51,777 nucleotides of DNA from Nonomuraea sp. MG754425 (lineage in GTDB: Bacteria > Actinomycetota > Actinomycetes > Streptosporangiales > Streptosporangiaceae), in NCBI RefSeq assembly GCF_021699195.1, contig NZ_SSXE01000047.1, positions 1-51,777 on the forward strand, read 5' to 3'. Below are positions 26,184-33,834 of the stretch, piece by piece. The first letter of the stretch is position 1. Each line of letters opens with the position of its first letter. The translations under genes and the position numbers were made by a program. The notes beneath the pieces were generated by a model. That model was not told the origin of the DNA. It ran no database searches and saw nothing but the letters and a program-made list of their open reading frames with translations.

Positions 26184-26708
26184 ATGACCTTCGCGGTAGC
26201 GCGGACCAGGGACGAGGCGCATCTCTACCTCGACCTGCACCCGTGCGGGTGCGGCTCGCCCGAGACCACCTGGGACAACGGCCTGGCCAACATCGGCGGC
26301 GAACCGGTCAACCGCTACGCCGGCGACTGCGAGAGCTGCGGAGCGCCGCGCGAGTACCTGTTCGGCCTGCCCGAACGCCCGGTGATGCCCGCGGGCTACC
26401 CGACGTTCGGCGGCGCCGAGCCGTCGGAGCTCCTCGACGCCGGGGAGTGGCTGTGGGTGTCCGACCTGACGGCCGGCAACGTGCCGGTGGGCGACGGGGC
26501 CGAGGCCCGCCGTACGCTGTCGGTGGCCGTGGCGGCGGTCGAGGAGGTCGTCAAGTTCATCCCGCCCGGCGCGGACGCGGTGCCCGACGACGGGTTCTGG
26601 TCGCAGCGCGGGCAGGAGGTGCGGGCGGCCGAGCCGGGCCGCTTCCAGCTCGACCGGCTGCTGATCGTCCGCGACGCCTACCGCGACCTGGTGGCCCGGC
26701 ATGCCTGA
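26184..26708 (+). CDS. Candidate immunity/partner protein 1 with Cys-rich zinc-like motif
   Basis: A 174-aa protein of no named family. The N-terminal part contains CGCGSPE and DCESCGAPREY, a plausible zinc-binding Cys set. The second half contains SELLDAGEWLWVSDL, AVEEVVKFIPPG, FWSQRGQEVRAAEPGRFQLDRLL and YRDLVARHA. It starts 25 bases after the giant effector with a strong AGAGGAGG ribosome-binding site and overlaps the next gene by eight bases. The second half matches the next protein segment by segment, so the two are paralogs. The position directly after a polymorphic effector is where immunity proteins are expected; that role is inference. Confidence 0.75.
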   Translation: MTFAVARTRDEAHLYLDLHPCGCGSPETTWDNGLANIGGEPVNRYAGDCESCGAPREYLFGLPERPVMPAGYPTFGGAEPSELLDAGEWLWVSDLTAGNVPVGDGAEARRTLSVAVAAVEEVVKFIPPGADAVPDDGFWSQRGQEVRAAEPGRFQLDRLLIVRDAYRDLVARHA

Positions 26709-27243
26709 GCGCGGCCTGGCCCGCTCGCTGGTGGAGGCGTACGTCTACCTCGACCTGGCCGCCGCCGGCGGCTCGGCCGACGCGGCCGTCGCCGACGAGC
26801 GCGAGGGCTGGGTGCTGCGGGCCGACGGGGTGGAGGTGTTCGTCCCGTACGACGCGGAGGACGCCGCCCAGGAAGAGGACGCCACGTTCGGCACGGGCCT
26901 GTCGGAGCTGCTCGACGCCGGCCAGTGGTTCATGATCAGCGTCTCGTACGCGAGCCGGGCGCTGGAGGGCGCGCTGTTCTACGCCGTCGGCCCGCCGGAC
27001 GCCGAGGCGTTCGACGCCGTGGCCGCCGACTGGGCCTTCGCCGCCGACGCCGTGGTGGAGGCGCTGAAGTTCCTGCCAGAGGAGACGGCGGAGCTGCCGC
27101 CCGACGCGTTCTGGACGGAGATGGGGGAATCGGCCCGCGACGCGGAGCCGGACCGCTTCACCAGGGAGCGGCTGGAGAGCGACCTCGCCTTCTACCGCCA
27201 GAGCCTGGCCGACTTCCGCCGCCTGCACGCCGGGGACCTCTGA
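26701..27243 (+). CDS. Candidate immunity/partner protein 2, paralog without the Cys motif
   Basis: The 180-aa protein aligns with the preceding protein across ARSLVEAYVYLDL (compare ARTRDEAHLYLDL), SELLDAGQWFMIS (SELLDAGEWLWVS), VVEALKFLPEE (AVEEVVKFIPPG), and FWTEMGESARDAEPDRF (FWSQRGQEVRAAEPGRF) through the last helix. The zinc-like cysteines at the N-terminus are absent and replaced by an Ala/Gly-rich stretch. The ATG lies inside the end of the upstream gene (8-base overlap), so the two are translated in a fixed ratio. It may be a duplicated immunity protein that has diverged, or the second subunit of a heterodimer. Confidence 0.75.
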   Translation: MPERGLARSLVEAYVYLDLAAAGGSADAAVADEREGWVLRADGVEVFVPYDAEDAAQEEDATFGTGLSELLDAGQWFMISVSYASRALEGALFYAVGPPDAEAFDAVAADWAFAADAVVEALKFLPEETAELPPDAFWTEMGESARDAEPDRFTRERLESDLAFYRQSLADFRRLHAGDL

Positions 27244-27336
27244 ACCCGGCCGTCTCCGCCCCTTTCCGCGTTACACGGTCTTTCGGTGCCGCCTGCTCCA
27301 ATGGCACCGCAAGATCGACGGAAAGGATGGTCATCG

Positions 27337-27852
27337 ATGAACGAGCCTTCTGCCCGGGACGTCCCCGGCACGGGATCGCGGCGTGCCCTGTTCGGCGTCC
27401 TGGCCGGCACGGCCGTGCTCGCCCTCCCCGCCTCGGCGGCGGCCTCGGCCTCCGCACGGGATGACGTGCGCCGGGTGGCGGACCGCGCCATGGACCGGTT
27501 CGACCACGGGTGGCGCACCGGCGAGTGGGAGCCGTTCCTCGGCATGCTGACCTCCCGCTTCTCCTTCTGGTTCCCGGAGGGCGAGTGGCGCGGCCGGCAC
27601 GAGGGCGCGGCGGGACGGCGGGCGATCGCCGCGTGGGCCCGCTTCCACGGCGACCACGGCAACCGCGTGACCGGCGAGCGGAGGGACGTGACGGTCATGG
27701 GCGACCGGGTCCTGTACGAGTACGACAGCCGGGGCGCGTCGGCCGCCACCTCCGGCTACCTGAACTGGGAGACGATCATCGTCCGGGTGCGGGGGGAGCG
27801 GATCTGCGCGCTGCACGAGTACTGGGGCAACGTCCCGCCGGCCACGGGCTGA
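27337..27852 (+). CDS. Tat-exported NTF2/SnoaL-like protein
   Basis: The 171-aa protein begins with a twin-arginine type signal (GSRRALFGVLAGTAVLALPASAAASA). The mature part has an NTF2-like cone fold: a first helix RRVADRAMDRFDHGW, RTGEWEPFLGMLTSRFSFWFPEG, and late strands VTVMGDRVLYEYDSRG and ETIIVRVRGERICALHEYWG. SnoaL-like proteins are enzymes or ligand-binding scaffolds; export suggests an extracellular role. ATG 27337 is favoured because GGAAAGGA lies nine bases upstream; the frame start at 27286 would put 17 residues before the signal peptide. It is a single gene between the toxin locus and the sulfonate transporter. Confidence 0.8.
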   Translation: MNEPSARDVPGTGSRRALFGVLAGTAVLALPASAAASASARDDVRRVADRAMDRFDHGWRTGEWEPFLGMLTSRFSFWFPEGEWRGRHEGAAGRRAIAAWARFHGDHGNRVTGERRDVTVMGDRVLYEYDSRGASAATSGYLNWETIIVRVRGERICALHEYWGNVPPATG

Positions 27853-27886
27853 CGCGACGGCGTCGTACCGATCGGTCGCGGAAAAA

Positions 27887-27915
27887 CCCTAATATCAGGT
27901 AGGAAATGTTGACTT
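27887..27915 (+). promoter_or_regulatory. Copy 1 of shared CCC-N8-GGTAGGAA/TTGACT element
   Basis: CCC, then eight bases, GGTAGGAA, and TTGACT three bases later. The same arrangement occurs at 41049-41076 before the flavin-reductase operon (21 or more of 29 positions identical) and, inverted, at 30547-30567. A CCTA-N8-TAGG dyad lies inside this copy. It overlaps the -35 of the sulfonate transporter promoter and so is a likely operator. Confidence 0.55.
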
Positions 27916-27937
27916 GGTGGGGGAGGGGTCGTACCGT
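27909..27937 (+). promoter_or_regulatory. Promoter of the sulfonate ABC operon (leaderless)
   Basis: TTGACT (27909-27914), 17 bases, and TACCGT (27932-27937). The expected transcription start is the GTG at 27944, so the mRNA is probably leaderless. No Shine-Dalgarno with normal spacing precedes that GTG. Confidence 0.5.
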
Positions 27938-27943
27938 CGAGGA

Positions 27944-29002
27944 GTGCCTGCCCCCACCCCCATCCGCTCGGCAGTCGCCGCGCTCCTCCTGCTCCTCCCG
28001 CTGGCCGCCTGCGCGGGCACGGGCGGACGGGAGGCGGACGCGCCGGCGCTCGCGTCCGACGCGCCGCTGCCCGCCGCCGTGCCCGAGGGCACCAAGCTGA
28101 TCGTCGGAGACCCCCCGACCAAGGTGGCACTCCAGCTCTCCGGCGAGCTCGACTCGTTCTCCTTCGACCTCGAATGGGCCAACATCAGCGGCGGCCCGCA
28201 GACCAGCGAGGCGTTCCGGGCCGACGCGCTGGACGTCGGCGCGGTCGCCGACATCCCGCCCATCCACGCCACCTGGACCGGCCTGCCCGTCAAGATCGTC
28301 GCGTCGAGGTTCCGCAAGGACCCGCTCGCCCACCCCACCTACGAACTCGGCATCGCCCCGGGTGCGAACGTGCGCACCCTGGCCGACCTGCGCGGCAGGA
28401 AGATCGCCTACAGTCCGGGCCAGGCCCAGGGCGCGCTGGTGCTCAGGGTGCTGAAGAAGGCCGGCCTCACCAGGCAGGACGTCACCCTGGTCGAGCTGCC
28501 GAGCACCGGCGACGTCTACCCCAACGCCCTGGCCTCCCGGCAGGTGGACGTGGCGCCCATCGGCGGCGTCAACATCAGGCGCTACACCGCCAAGTTCGGT
28601 CGCGACGGCGCCACCACGATCCCGCACGGCCTGCGCGACGACCCGGGCCACCTCTACGTCCGCACCGAGACGCTGCGCGACCCCGCCAAGGCCGCCGCGA
28701 TCCGCGAGTACGTCGCCGCCTGGGCCAGGGCCTCCCGCTGGGTCTACGAGCACCCCGAGGAGTGGATCGACGGCTACTACGTCAAGGACCAGGGCCTGAG
28801 CGCCGCCGACGGCCGCTACCTCGTCGAGCAGGCGGGCGAGCCCGACCTCCCGGCCGACTGGACGGAGGCCGTCGAGCGGCACCAGGAGACCATCGACGTC
28901 CTGGCCGCCGAGACCGGCAACCCGCCGTTGCGGGCCGCCGACCTCTACGACCGCCGCTACGAGGCGACGGCCGCGCAGGCGATCAAGGGCGGTGCCCGAT
29001 GA
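27944..29002 (+). CDS. ssuA: Sulfonate/nitrate-type ABC transporter substrate-binding lipoprotein
   Basis: The 352-aa protein starts with a lipoprotein signal ending in LAAC (lipid-modified Cys23). The mature part is the SsuA/TauA/NrtA-type binding fold: KLIVGDPPTKVALQLSGEL, EAFRADALDVGAVADIPPIH, ADLRGRKIAYSPGQAQGALV, then the second-domain motifs QDVTLVELPSTGDVYPNALASRQVDVAPIGG. It should bind an aliphatic sulfonate, taurine or a related organosulfur compound. GTG 27944 has no Shine-Dalgarno, but the promoter predicts transcription starting at it, so it is probably leaderless. Its stop overlaps the permease ATG. The symbol is by family similarity, not proven substrate. Confidence 0.85.
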   Translation: MPAPTPIRSAVAALLLLLPLAACAGTGGREADAPALASDAPLPAAVPEGTKLIVGDPPTKVALQLSGELDSFSFDLEWANISGGPQTSEAFRADALDVGAVADIPPIHATWTGLPVKIVASRFRKDPLAHPTYELGIAPGANVRTLADLRGRKIAYSPGQAQGALVLRVLKKAGLTRQDVTLVELPSTGDVYPNALASRQVDVAPIGGVNIRRYTAKFGRDGATTIPHGLRDDPGHLYVRTETLRDPAKAAAIREYVAAWARASRWVYEHPEEWIDGYYVKDQGLSAADGRYLVEQAGEPDLPADWTEAVERHQETIDVLAAETGNPPLRAADLYDRRYEATAAQAIKGGAR

Positions 29003-29823
29003 CGCTCGTCGCCCACCCCGTCGCCGCCGCGGCCCGCGCCCGGGGACGCCGCCGGCTGCGGCCGGGCCGTCCGGTCAGGCTGGGCTTCCTGCTGGGGCCG
29101 GTCCTGCTGCTCGCCCTGTGGGCGGCGGCCTCGGCCGCCGGCCGGCTCGACCCCCGCTTCCTGTCCGCGCCGTGGACCGTCGTGGCCACCGCGGGCGAGC
29201 TGATCGCGTCCGGCCGCCTCCAGGACAACCTGCTGACCTCGCTCGGCCGGGTCACGCTCGGGCTGGCCGCCGGCGTGCCGCTCGGCGCGGCGCTCGCGCT
29301 CGTCTCCGGGCTGAGCCGCTGGGGCGAGGCGATCATCGACGGCCCCGTGCAGATCAAGCGGGCCATCCCGTCGCTGGCGCTGATGCCGCTGCTCATCCTG
29401 TGGCTGGGCATCGGCGAGGGCATGAAGGTCACCGTCATCGCCGTCGGCGTGCTCGTGCCGATCTACATCCACACCCACAACGGCCTGCGCGGCATCGACA
29501 GCCGCTACGTGGAGCTGGCCGAGACCGTCGGCCTCGGGCGGGGCGCGTTCATCGGCAGGGTGGTGCTGCCGGGGGCGTTGCCGGGGTTCCTGCTCGGGCT
29601 GCGCTTCGCGGTCACCACGGCCTGGCTGTTCCTCGTGGTGGCCGAGCTGATCAACTCGACCAGCGGCATCGGCTACATGATGGACCTGGCGCGTACGTAC
29701 GGGCAGACCGACGTCATCCTGGTCGGCATCGTCCTGTACGGCCTGCTCGGCCTGTTCTCCGACGCCGCCGTCCGGCTCGTGGAGAGGAGGGCGCTGTCGT
29801 GGCGGCGCACGCTGGCGAGCTGA
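28999..29823 (+). CDS. ssuC: Sulfonate-type ABC transporter permease
   Basis: The 274-aa protein has about six membrane helices and the coupling motif of BPD-type permeases: ELAETVGLGRGAFIGRVVLPGALPGFLLG. RVTLGLAAGVPLGAALALVSGLSRWGEAIIDG precedes it, and TSGIGYMMDLARTYGQTD with a last helix follows. This is the SsuC/TauC family, which pairs with SsuA- and SsuB-like subunits. The start overlaps the upstream stop (ATGA) and the end overlaps the ATPase gene by 25 bases, so the three subunits are translationally coupled. The substrate is inferred from the lipoprotein. Confidence 0.9.
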   Translation: MTLVAHPVAAAARARGRRRLRPGRPVRLGFLLGPVLLLALWAAASAAGRLDPRFLSAPWTVVATAGELIASGRLQDNLLTSLGRVTLGLAAGVPLGAALALVSGLSRWGEAIIDGPVQIKRAIPSLALMPLLILWLGIGEGMKVTVIAVGVLVPIYIHTHNGLRGIDSRYVELAETVGLGRGAFIGRVVLPGALPGFLLGLRFAVTTAWLFLVVAELINSTSGIGYMMDLARTYGQTDVILVGIVLYGLLGLFSDAAVRLVERRALSWRRTLAS

Positions 29824-30491
29824 TCCGGGCGCTCTCCCTGACCCGCCGGTACGGCGACCGCACGGTCCTCGACGGCCTGGACCTGGAGCTGGCCCCCGGC
29901 GAGTTCGTGGCGCTGCTCGGCCGCAGCGGCTCCGGCAAGAGCACGCTGCTGCGGGCGCTGGCCGGGCTGGACACCGACGTCGAGGGCGAAGGGGAGGTCC
30001 AGGTGCCCGCCGAGGTGTCGGTGGTCTTCCAGGACGCCCGGCTGCTGCCCTGGCAGCGGGTGCTGCCCAACGTGGTGCTGGGCCTGGCCGGGGCCGATCG
30101 GCGCGGCCGGGACAGTCTCGCCGAGGTGGGCCTGGCCGGGCGGGAGCGGGCCTGGCCCAGCGAGCTGTCCGGCGGCGAACAGCAGCGGGTGGCGCTGGCC
30201 AGGTCGCTGGTGCGCCGCCCCCGGCTGCTCCTGGCCGACGAGCCGTTCGGCGCGCTCGACGCCCTGACCAGGCTCAAGATGCACACTCTGCTGCGCCGCC
30301 TGTACGAGCAGCACCGCCCGGCCGTGCTCCTGGTCACCCACGACGTGGACGAGGCCATCGCGCTGGCCGGGCGGGTGCTCGTGCTCGACCACGGCCGGAT
30401 CGCGGCCGAACGGCGACCGGCCGCCGGTGCCGATCCCGCGCGGGTCAGGGCCGAACTTCTGGCCGCGTTGGGTGTCACCACGGACGTGTGA
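29799..30491 (+). CDS. ssuB: Sulfonate-type ABC transporter ATP-binding protein
   Basis: The 230-aa ATPase has Walker A GRSGSGKST (41-49), the Q-loop in VVFQDARLLPWQRV, signature LSGGEQQR (about 123), Walker B LLLADEPFGALDAL and H-loop VTHDVDEA. Q-loop sequence VFQDARLLPW is characteristic of the SsuB/TauB/NrtD branch. GTG at 29799 lies inside the permease gene with AGGAGG eight bases upstream. This is the last gene of the transporter operon; a LanC-like gene follows after 89 bases with its own possible operator. Confidence 0.93.
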   Translation: MAAHAGELIRALSLTRRYGDRTVLDGLDLELAPGEFVALLGRSGSGKSTLLRALAGLDTDVEGEGEVQVPAEVSVVFQDARLLPWQRVLPNVVLGLAGADRRGRDSLAEVGLAGRERAWPSELSGGEQQRVALARSLVRRPRLLLADEPFGALDALTRLKMHTLLRRLYEQHRPAVLLVTHDVDEAIALAGRVLVLDHGRIAAERRPAAGADPARVRAELLAALGVTTDV

Positions 30492-30533
30492 GGAACGAGA
30501 TACTTGATCGGCGGCTCCGGTGCCCGGATGACA

Positions 30534-30567
30534 TGTCAAGATTCCGAGTATTCCTACCAAACGTATG
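30534..30567 (-). promoter_or_regulatory. Inverted copy 3 of the CCC-N8-GGTAGGAA element
   Basis: On the minus strand, CCC followed by eight bases and GGTAGGAA (30547-30567), with a TTGACA further down (30534-30539) but no good -10. On the plus strand the motif overlaps the region just before the LanC-like ATG. Spacing equals that of the two plus-strand copies, but flanking identity is lower. Confidence 0.4.
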
Positions 30568-30580
30568 GGAAAATGACAGC

Positions 30581-31912
30581 ATGAGCCTGGACGAGATGCG
30601 CGCGTCGAGCGCACGTGCCGACTCCCCGCTGACCGCCGCCATCCTGGCGGGCCGGTGGATCCGCTCGGCCGCGGCCGACGACGAGCACGGGCGGCGCTGG
30701 CGAGCCAACCCCGACACCCGCGGCGCGTCCGCGGTCACCCCCGAGCCCTGGTCCCTCTACTCGGGCGCGGCCGGCATCGTGCTGTTCTTCCTCGAACTGG
30801 CCGCCGCCACCGGGCACGAGGCGTACCTGGAGGACGCCAGGGCGGGCGCGCGCCGGCTCGCCGCCACCTGGCGCGAGCAGGACGACCTCACCCTCTACCA
30901 CGGGCTGACCGGCGTGCTGATCGCCCTCATGGAGGCGGGCTGGACCCTCGGCGAGCCGGAGTTCGAGGCCGAGGCGGCGGCCGTGGCCGACCTGATCGTC
31001 TCGCGCGGCCGGAGCGGGGGCGACGGGGTCACCTGGTCCCGCGACCCGGCGCAGCGCGGCGAGGGCGGCATCATCCTGGGGCTGCTGCGGGCCGCCACGA
31101 ACCTCGGCGTGCCGGCCTACGAGGCGGCGGCGATCGAGGCGGGGCTGCGCATCGCCCGCCTGCCCGTGCCGGGCCACCGCTTCGGCGACTGCGCCGACCT
31201 GCCGGTGGACGCCGTCACCCCCGGCTTCCTGGCCGGCACGGCCGGCACCGCGTTCCTGCTCGCCCGCCTGTACGGCGTCACGGGCGAGCAGCGTTTCCTG
31301 CGGGCCGCCCGCAGCGGGGCCGCCTTCGTCCGCGAGGTCAGCGTCGTCACCGGCGGCTGCGCCGTCGTGCCGCACCACGTGCCGCACGCCCGCGGCCTGC
31401 ACTACCTCGGGTTCTGCTCCGGCTCGGCGGGCGTGGCCAGGATGTTCTACGAGCTGTACCGGGTGGCGGGCGACCCGGGCGACCTGGAGTGGGTGGAGCG
31501 GCTGGCCAAGGGCATCGTGCGCAGCGGCGCGCCGCACTGCCGCACCGAGGGCTACTGGAACGTGGCCTGCCAGTGCTGCGGCGCGGCGGGGGTCATCGAG
31601 CTGTTCACCGGCCTGTGGGCGGCGACCGGCGACGAGTCGCACCTCGAGTACGCCCGCACGCTCGCCGCCGACCTGATCGGCCGCGCCACCGACCCCGACG
31701 GCCGGGGCTATCGCTGGTACCAGGCCTACCGGCGGCTGCGGCCCGGCGAGGTGACCGCCGACACCGGCTACATGGTGGGCGCGGCCGGCATCGGCGCCGC
31801 CCTGCTCCACCTCGACGCCGCCGGCCAGGCCAAGCAGCCGCGCCGGGTCATCCTGCTGCCCGACAACCCGTTCCCGGCCATCCCGCTGCCGCCCGCCGCG
31901 CTTCAGGCGTAG
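30581..31912 (+). CDS. Stand-alone LanC-like (lanthionine synthetase C-like) protein
   Basis: The 443-aa protein shows the LanC alpha/alpha-barrel pattern: SLYSGAAGIVLFFLELAAATG, LYHGLTGVLIALMEAG, FLAGTAGTAFLLARLYG, LGFCSGSAGVARMFYEL and CCGAAGVIELFTGL. Cys279 (GFCSGSAG) and the Cys330-Cys332-Cys333 cluster (CQCCGAAG) match the zinc-binding cysteines. There is no kinase domain and no LanA/LanB gene within reach, so it is not an obvious lantibiotic enzyme. It may act on a small thiol or a distant peptide; LanCL-like thiol addition fits the surrounding sulfur context, but that is inference. It follows the ABC operon and ends 10 bases into the convergent metalloprotease gene. Confidence 0.8.
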   Translation: MSLDEMRASSARADSPLTAAILAGRWIRSAAADDEHGRRWRANPDTRGASAVTPEPWSLYSGAAGIVLFFLELAAATGHEAYLEDARAGARRLAATWREQDDLTLYHGLTGVLIALMEAGWTLGEPEFEAEAAAVADLIVSRGRSGGDGVTWSRDPAQRGEGGIILGLLRAATNLGVPAYEAAAIEAGLRIARLPVPGHRFGDCADLPVDAVTPGFLAGTAGTAFLLARLYGVTGEQRFLRAARSGAAFVREVSVVTGGCAVVPHHVPHARGLHYLGFCSGSAGVARMFYELYRVAGDPGDLEWVERLAKGIVRSGAPHCRTEGYWNVACQCCGAAGVIELFTGLWAATGDESHLEYARTLAADLIGRATDPDGRGYRWYQAYRRLRPGEVTADTGYMVGAAGIGAALLHLDAAGQAKQPRRVILLPDNPFPAIPLPPAALQA

Positions 31913-33834
31913 GCCTTCACCTCCAGCAGCCCGACCGACGCCGACCCGCTGCTCTGCAGCACGGCCCTGAGCCTGGTCGTGCTCACCTGGCCGAACGTCA
32001 CCCGGTTGTAGGCGTTCAGCGCCGCCGGGTAGGTGCCCGGGATGTCCACGTACGCGGTGCCGTTCCAGTACTGCAGCCGCCACGACGCCGGCGCCCGGAC
32101 GCCGCCGTTGTCGTCGAAGAAGTACACCTCGGCCGAGCGCAGCGTCTGGGCCGACGGCCAGGTCAGCTCGGCCCACTGGGTGCCCGTCTGCGGCCAGGTG
32201 CCCCAGCGGCGGTTGACCGTGTCGTTGGACGAGGACGGGTCGATGCCGTCGTTGAGCGCCGCGACGCTCTCCCACGGGGAGGTGTAGGAGGCGGACGGGG
32301 TGGCGCCCGTGGCCAGGTTCGCCGCGGGGGCGCCGCCGACGTTGAGGGTGAAGCTTCTGGTCACCGGGGTGCTGAGCCGGTCGTAGTCCCTGAGCTGGAC
32401 CGTGAACGTCGAGCTGCCCGCGGCCGCCGGGGTGCCGGTGATCGCGCCGGTGAAGCGGTCGAGGCTGAGCCCCGCGGGCAGCGCGCCGCCGGTGACCTGC
32501 CAGTCGTAGAAGGGCACGCCGCCCTTGGCCGCCAGCGTGGCCTGGTAGGCGGAGCCGGGCGTGGCCTGCGGGAGCGAGGTTGTGGTGATGGACGGCTTGA
32601 GGAACGGGGTCAGCTCACGGTTGAGCTTCCAGCCGGCGTTCTCGGCGATCAGCAGGGACAGCTTGGTGAGCATCCAGCGGCGGGTGGGGAACAGGTGGGT
32701 CCAGCCGCCGCTCTGGCCGCTGATGCGGTCCCAGTTGGGCTGGTCGCCGGGGATGTGGTAGCTGCCGTCGAGGGGCACCGCGCGGCCCTGGTACTCGACC
32801 ACGTCGGGGTCGGTGCCGCCGCCGTTCACGTAGGAGCGCATGCCGGCCCAGTCGCTGTGGAAGGCGACGGCGTGGCCGTACTCGTGCATGACCAGGCCGT
32901 GCACGTCGAGCACCGAGCCGGCGATGTCGGTCTTGTACCAGTCCTCGTCGGCGAGGGAGGTGAAGAGCTGCTTGTTCGCCTCGTCGTACTCGAGGATCAT
33001 CGCGGTGGAGCGGTGCAGCGGGCCGGCCAGTTGCTGGCCGCCGCGGGTGCTGTAGCGGCCGTTGGCCGCCGGGTAGCCGGTCGAGTACGGCGTCTGGATG
33101 CCGCGGAAGAACACGTACATGCCGTTGTAGGCCGCGTTGTTGGTGACGTTGACCGTGTTCTGCCAGTCGTTGCCCGGCAGGTGGTTCGGCTCGGCGCCGG
33201 TCGCCACGGTGTCGAAGGGCTGCATGTCGAAGAAGCGGAACCAGTCCTTGACCGCCTCCTCGGCGGCCGTGCGCACGCCGGGGTCGGAGAAGTAGCCGGT
33301 GATGGTGTCGTAGCGGTAGTCGAAGGCGACCGGGAGCGTCGGCTGCAGGGCCGTCTTCTCGTCCTGCTGCACGTAGATGGGCAGGGAGTGCTGGTACGTC
33401 GCGCCGCCCGCGTCCCTGATCGTCACCCGCAGCGTGTGCTGCTCGTCGGAGCCGGGTCCGCGCTTGGAGTGGATGGCCAGCCGGAACGGCTTCTGTTCCG
33501 AGGCGGAGGCGAAGGTCAGGGTCTTGGTCGCGCCGGTGGCGGTGAGCTGGCTGGGCAGGTCCATCATCAGCCGGGACGTGCCCTCGGCCTTGAGATCGAC
33601 GCTGAGCGGGAAGCGCATGTCGGCCGGGGGCCGGACGGTCAGCTCGACGTAGGGGTTGGCCAGGTAGCCCTGCCAGTCCACGAGCTTGACGCCGTAGGAG
33701 TTGACGGTCCGGCCGAACATGTCGACGAGCTGCGCCGGGCCGGCCGCGTGGGCGGGGCCGGTGACCGCGGTGAGGAGGGACGCGATGAGGAGGGAGGTGA
33801 GTAAGACGGCCATCGTGGCCAGTCGTCTCATCAT
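31903..33834 (-). CDS. Secreted zinc metalloprotease with Ig-like and discoidin-like C-terminal domains
   Basis: The 643-aa protein has a Sec signal (RRLATMAVLLTSLLIASLLTAVTGPAHAA). An N-terminal beta domain (DLPSQLTATGATKTLTFAS) precedes the zinc-protease core with HEYGH at residues 317-321 (VMHEYGHAVAFHSDWAG). A putative Ig (He_PIG) domain follows (GGVPFYDWQVTGGALPAGLS), then a C-terminal F5/8-type carbohydrate-binding-like domain (ASYTSPWESVAALNDG, TWPSAQTLRSAEVYFF). It probably degrades or remodels extracellular or plant-associated protein. The ATG at 33834 (or adjacent 33831) follows GAAAGGTTT. Divergent from the GH127 operon; a decayed copy of this gene lies at the end of that operon (39252-40044). 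Confidence 0.85.
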   Translation of the reverse strand: MMRRLATMAVLLTSLLIASLLTAVTGPAHAAGPAQLVDMFGRTVNSYGVKLVDWQGYLANPYVELTVRPPADMRFPLSVDLKAEGTSRLMMDLPSQLTATGATKTLTFASASEQKPFRLAIHSKRGPGSDEQHTLRVTIRDAGGATYQHSLPIYVQQDEKTALQPTLPVAFDYRYDTITGYFSDPGVRTAAEEAVKDWFRFFDMQPFDTVATGAEPNHLPGNDWQNTVNVTNNAAYNGMYVFFRGIQTPYSTGYPAANGRYSTRGGQQLAGPLHRSTAMILEYDEANKQLFTSLADEDWYKTDIAGSVLDVHGLVMHEYGHAVAFHSDWAGMRSYVNGGGTDPDVVEYQGRAVPLDGSYHIPGDQPNWDRISGQSGGWTHLFPTRRWMLTKLSLLIAENAGWKLNRELTPFLKPSITTTSLPQATPGSAYQATLAAKGGVPFYDWQVTGGALPAGLSLDRFTGAITGTPAAAGSSTFTVQLRDYDRLSTPVTRSFTLNVGGAPAANLATGATPSASYTSPWESVAALNDGIDPSSSNDTVNRRWGTWPQTGTQWAELTWPSAQTLRSAEVYFFDDNGGVRAPASWRLQYWNGTAYVDIPGTYPAALNAYNRVTFGQVSTTRLRAVLQSSGSASVGLLEVKAYA

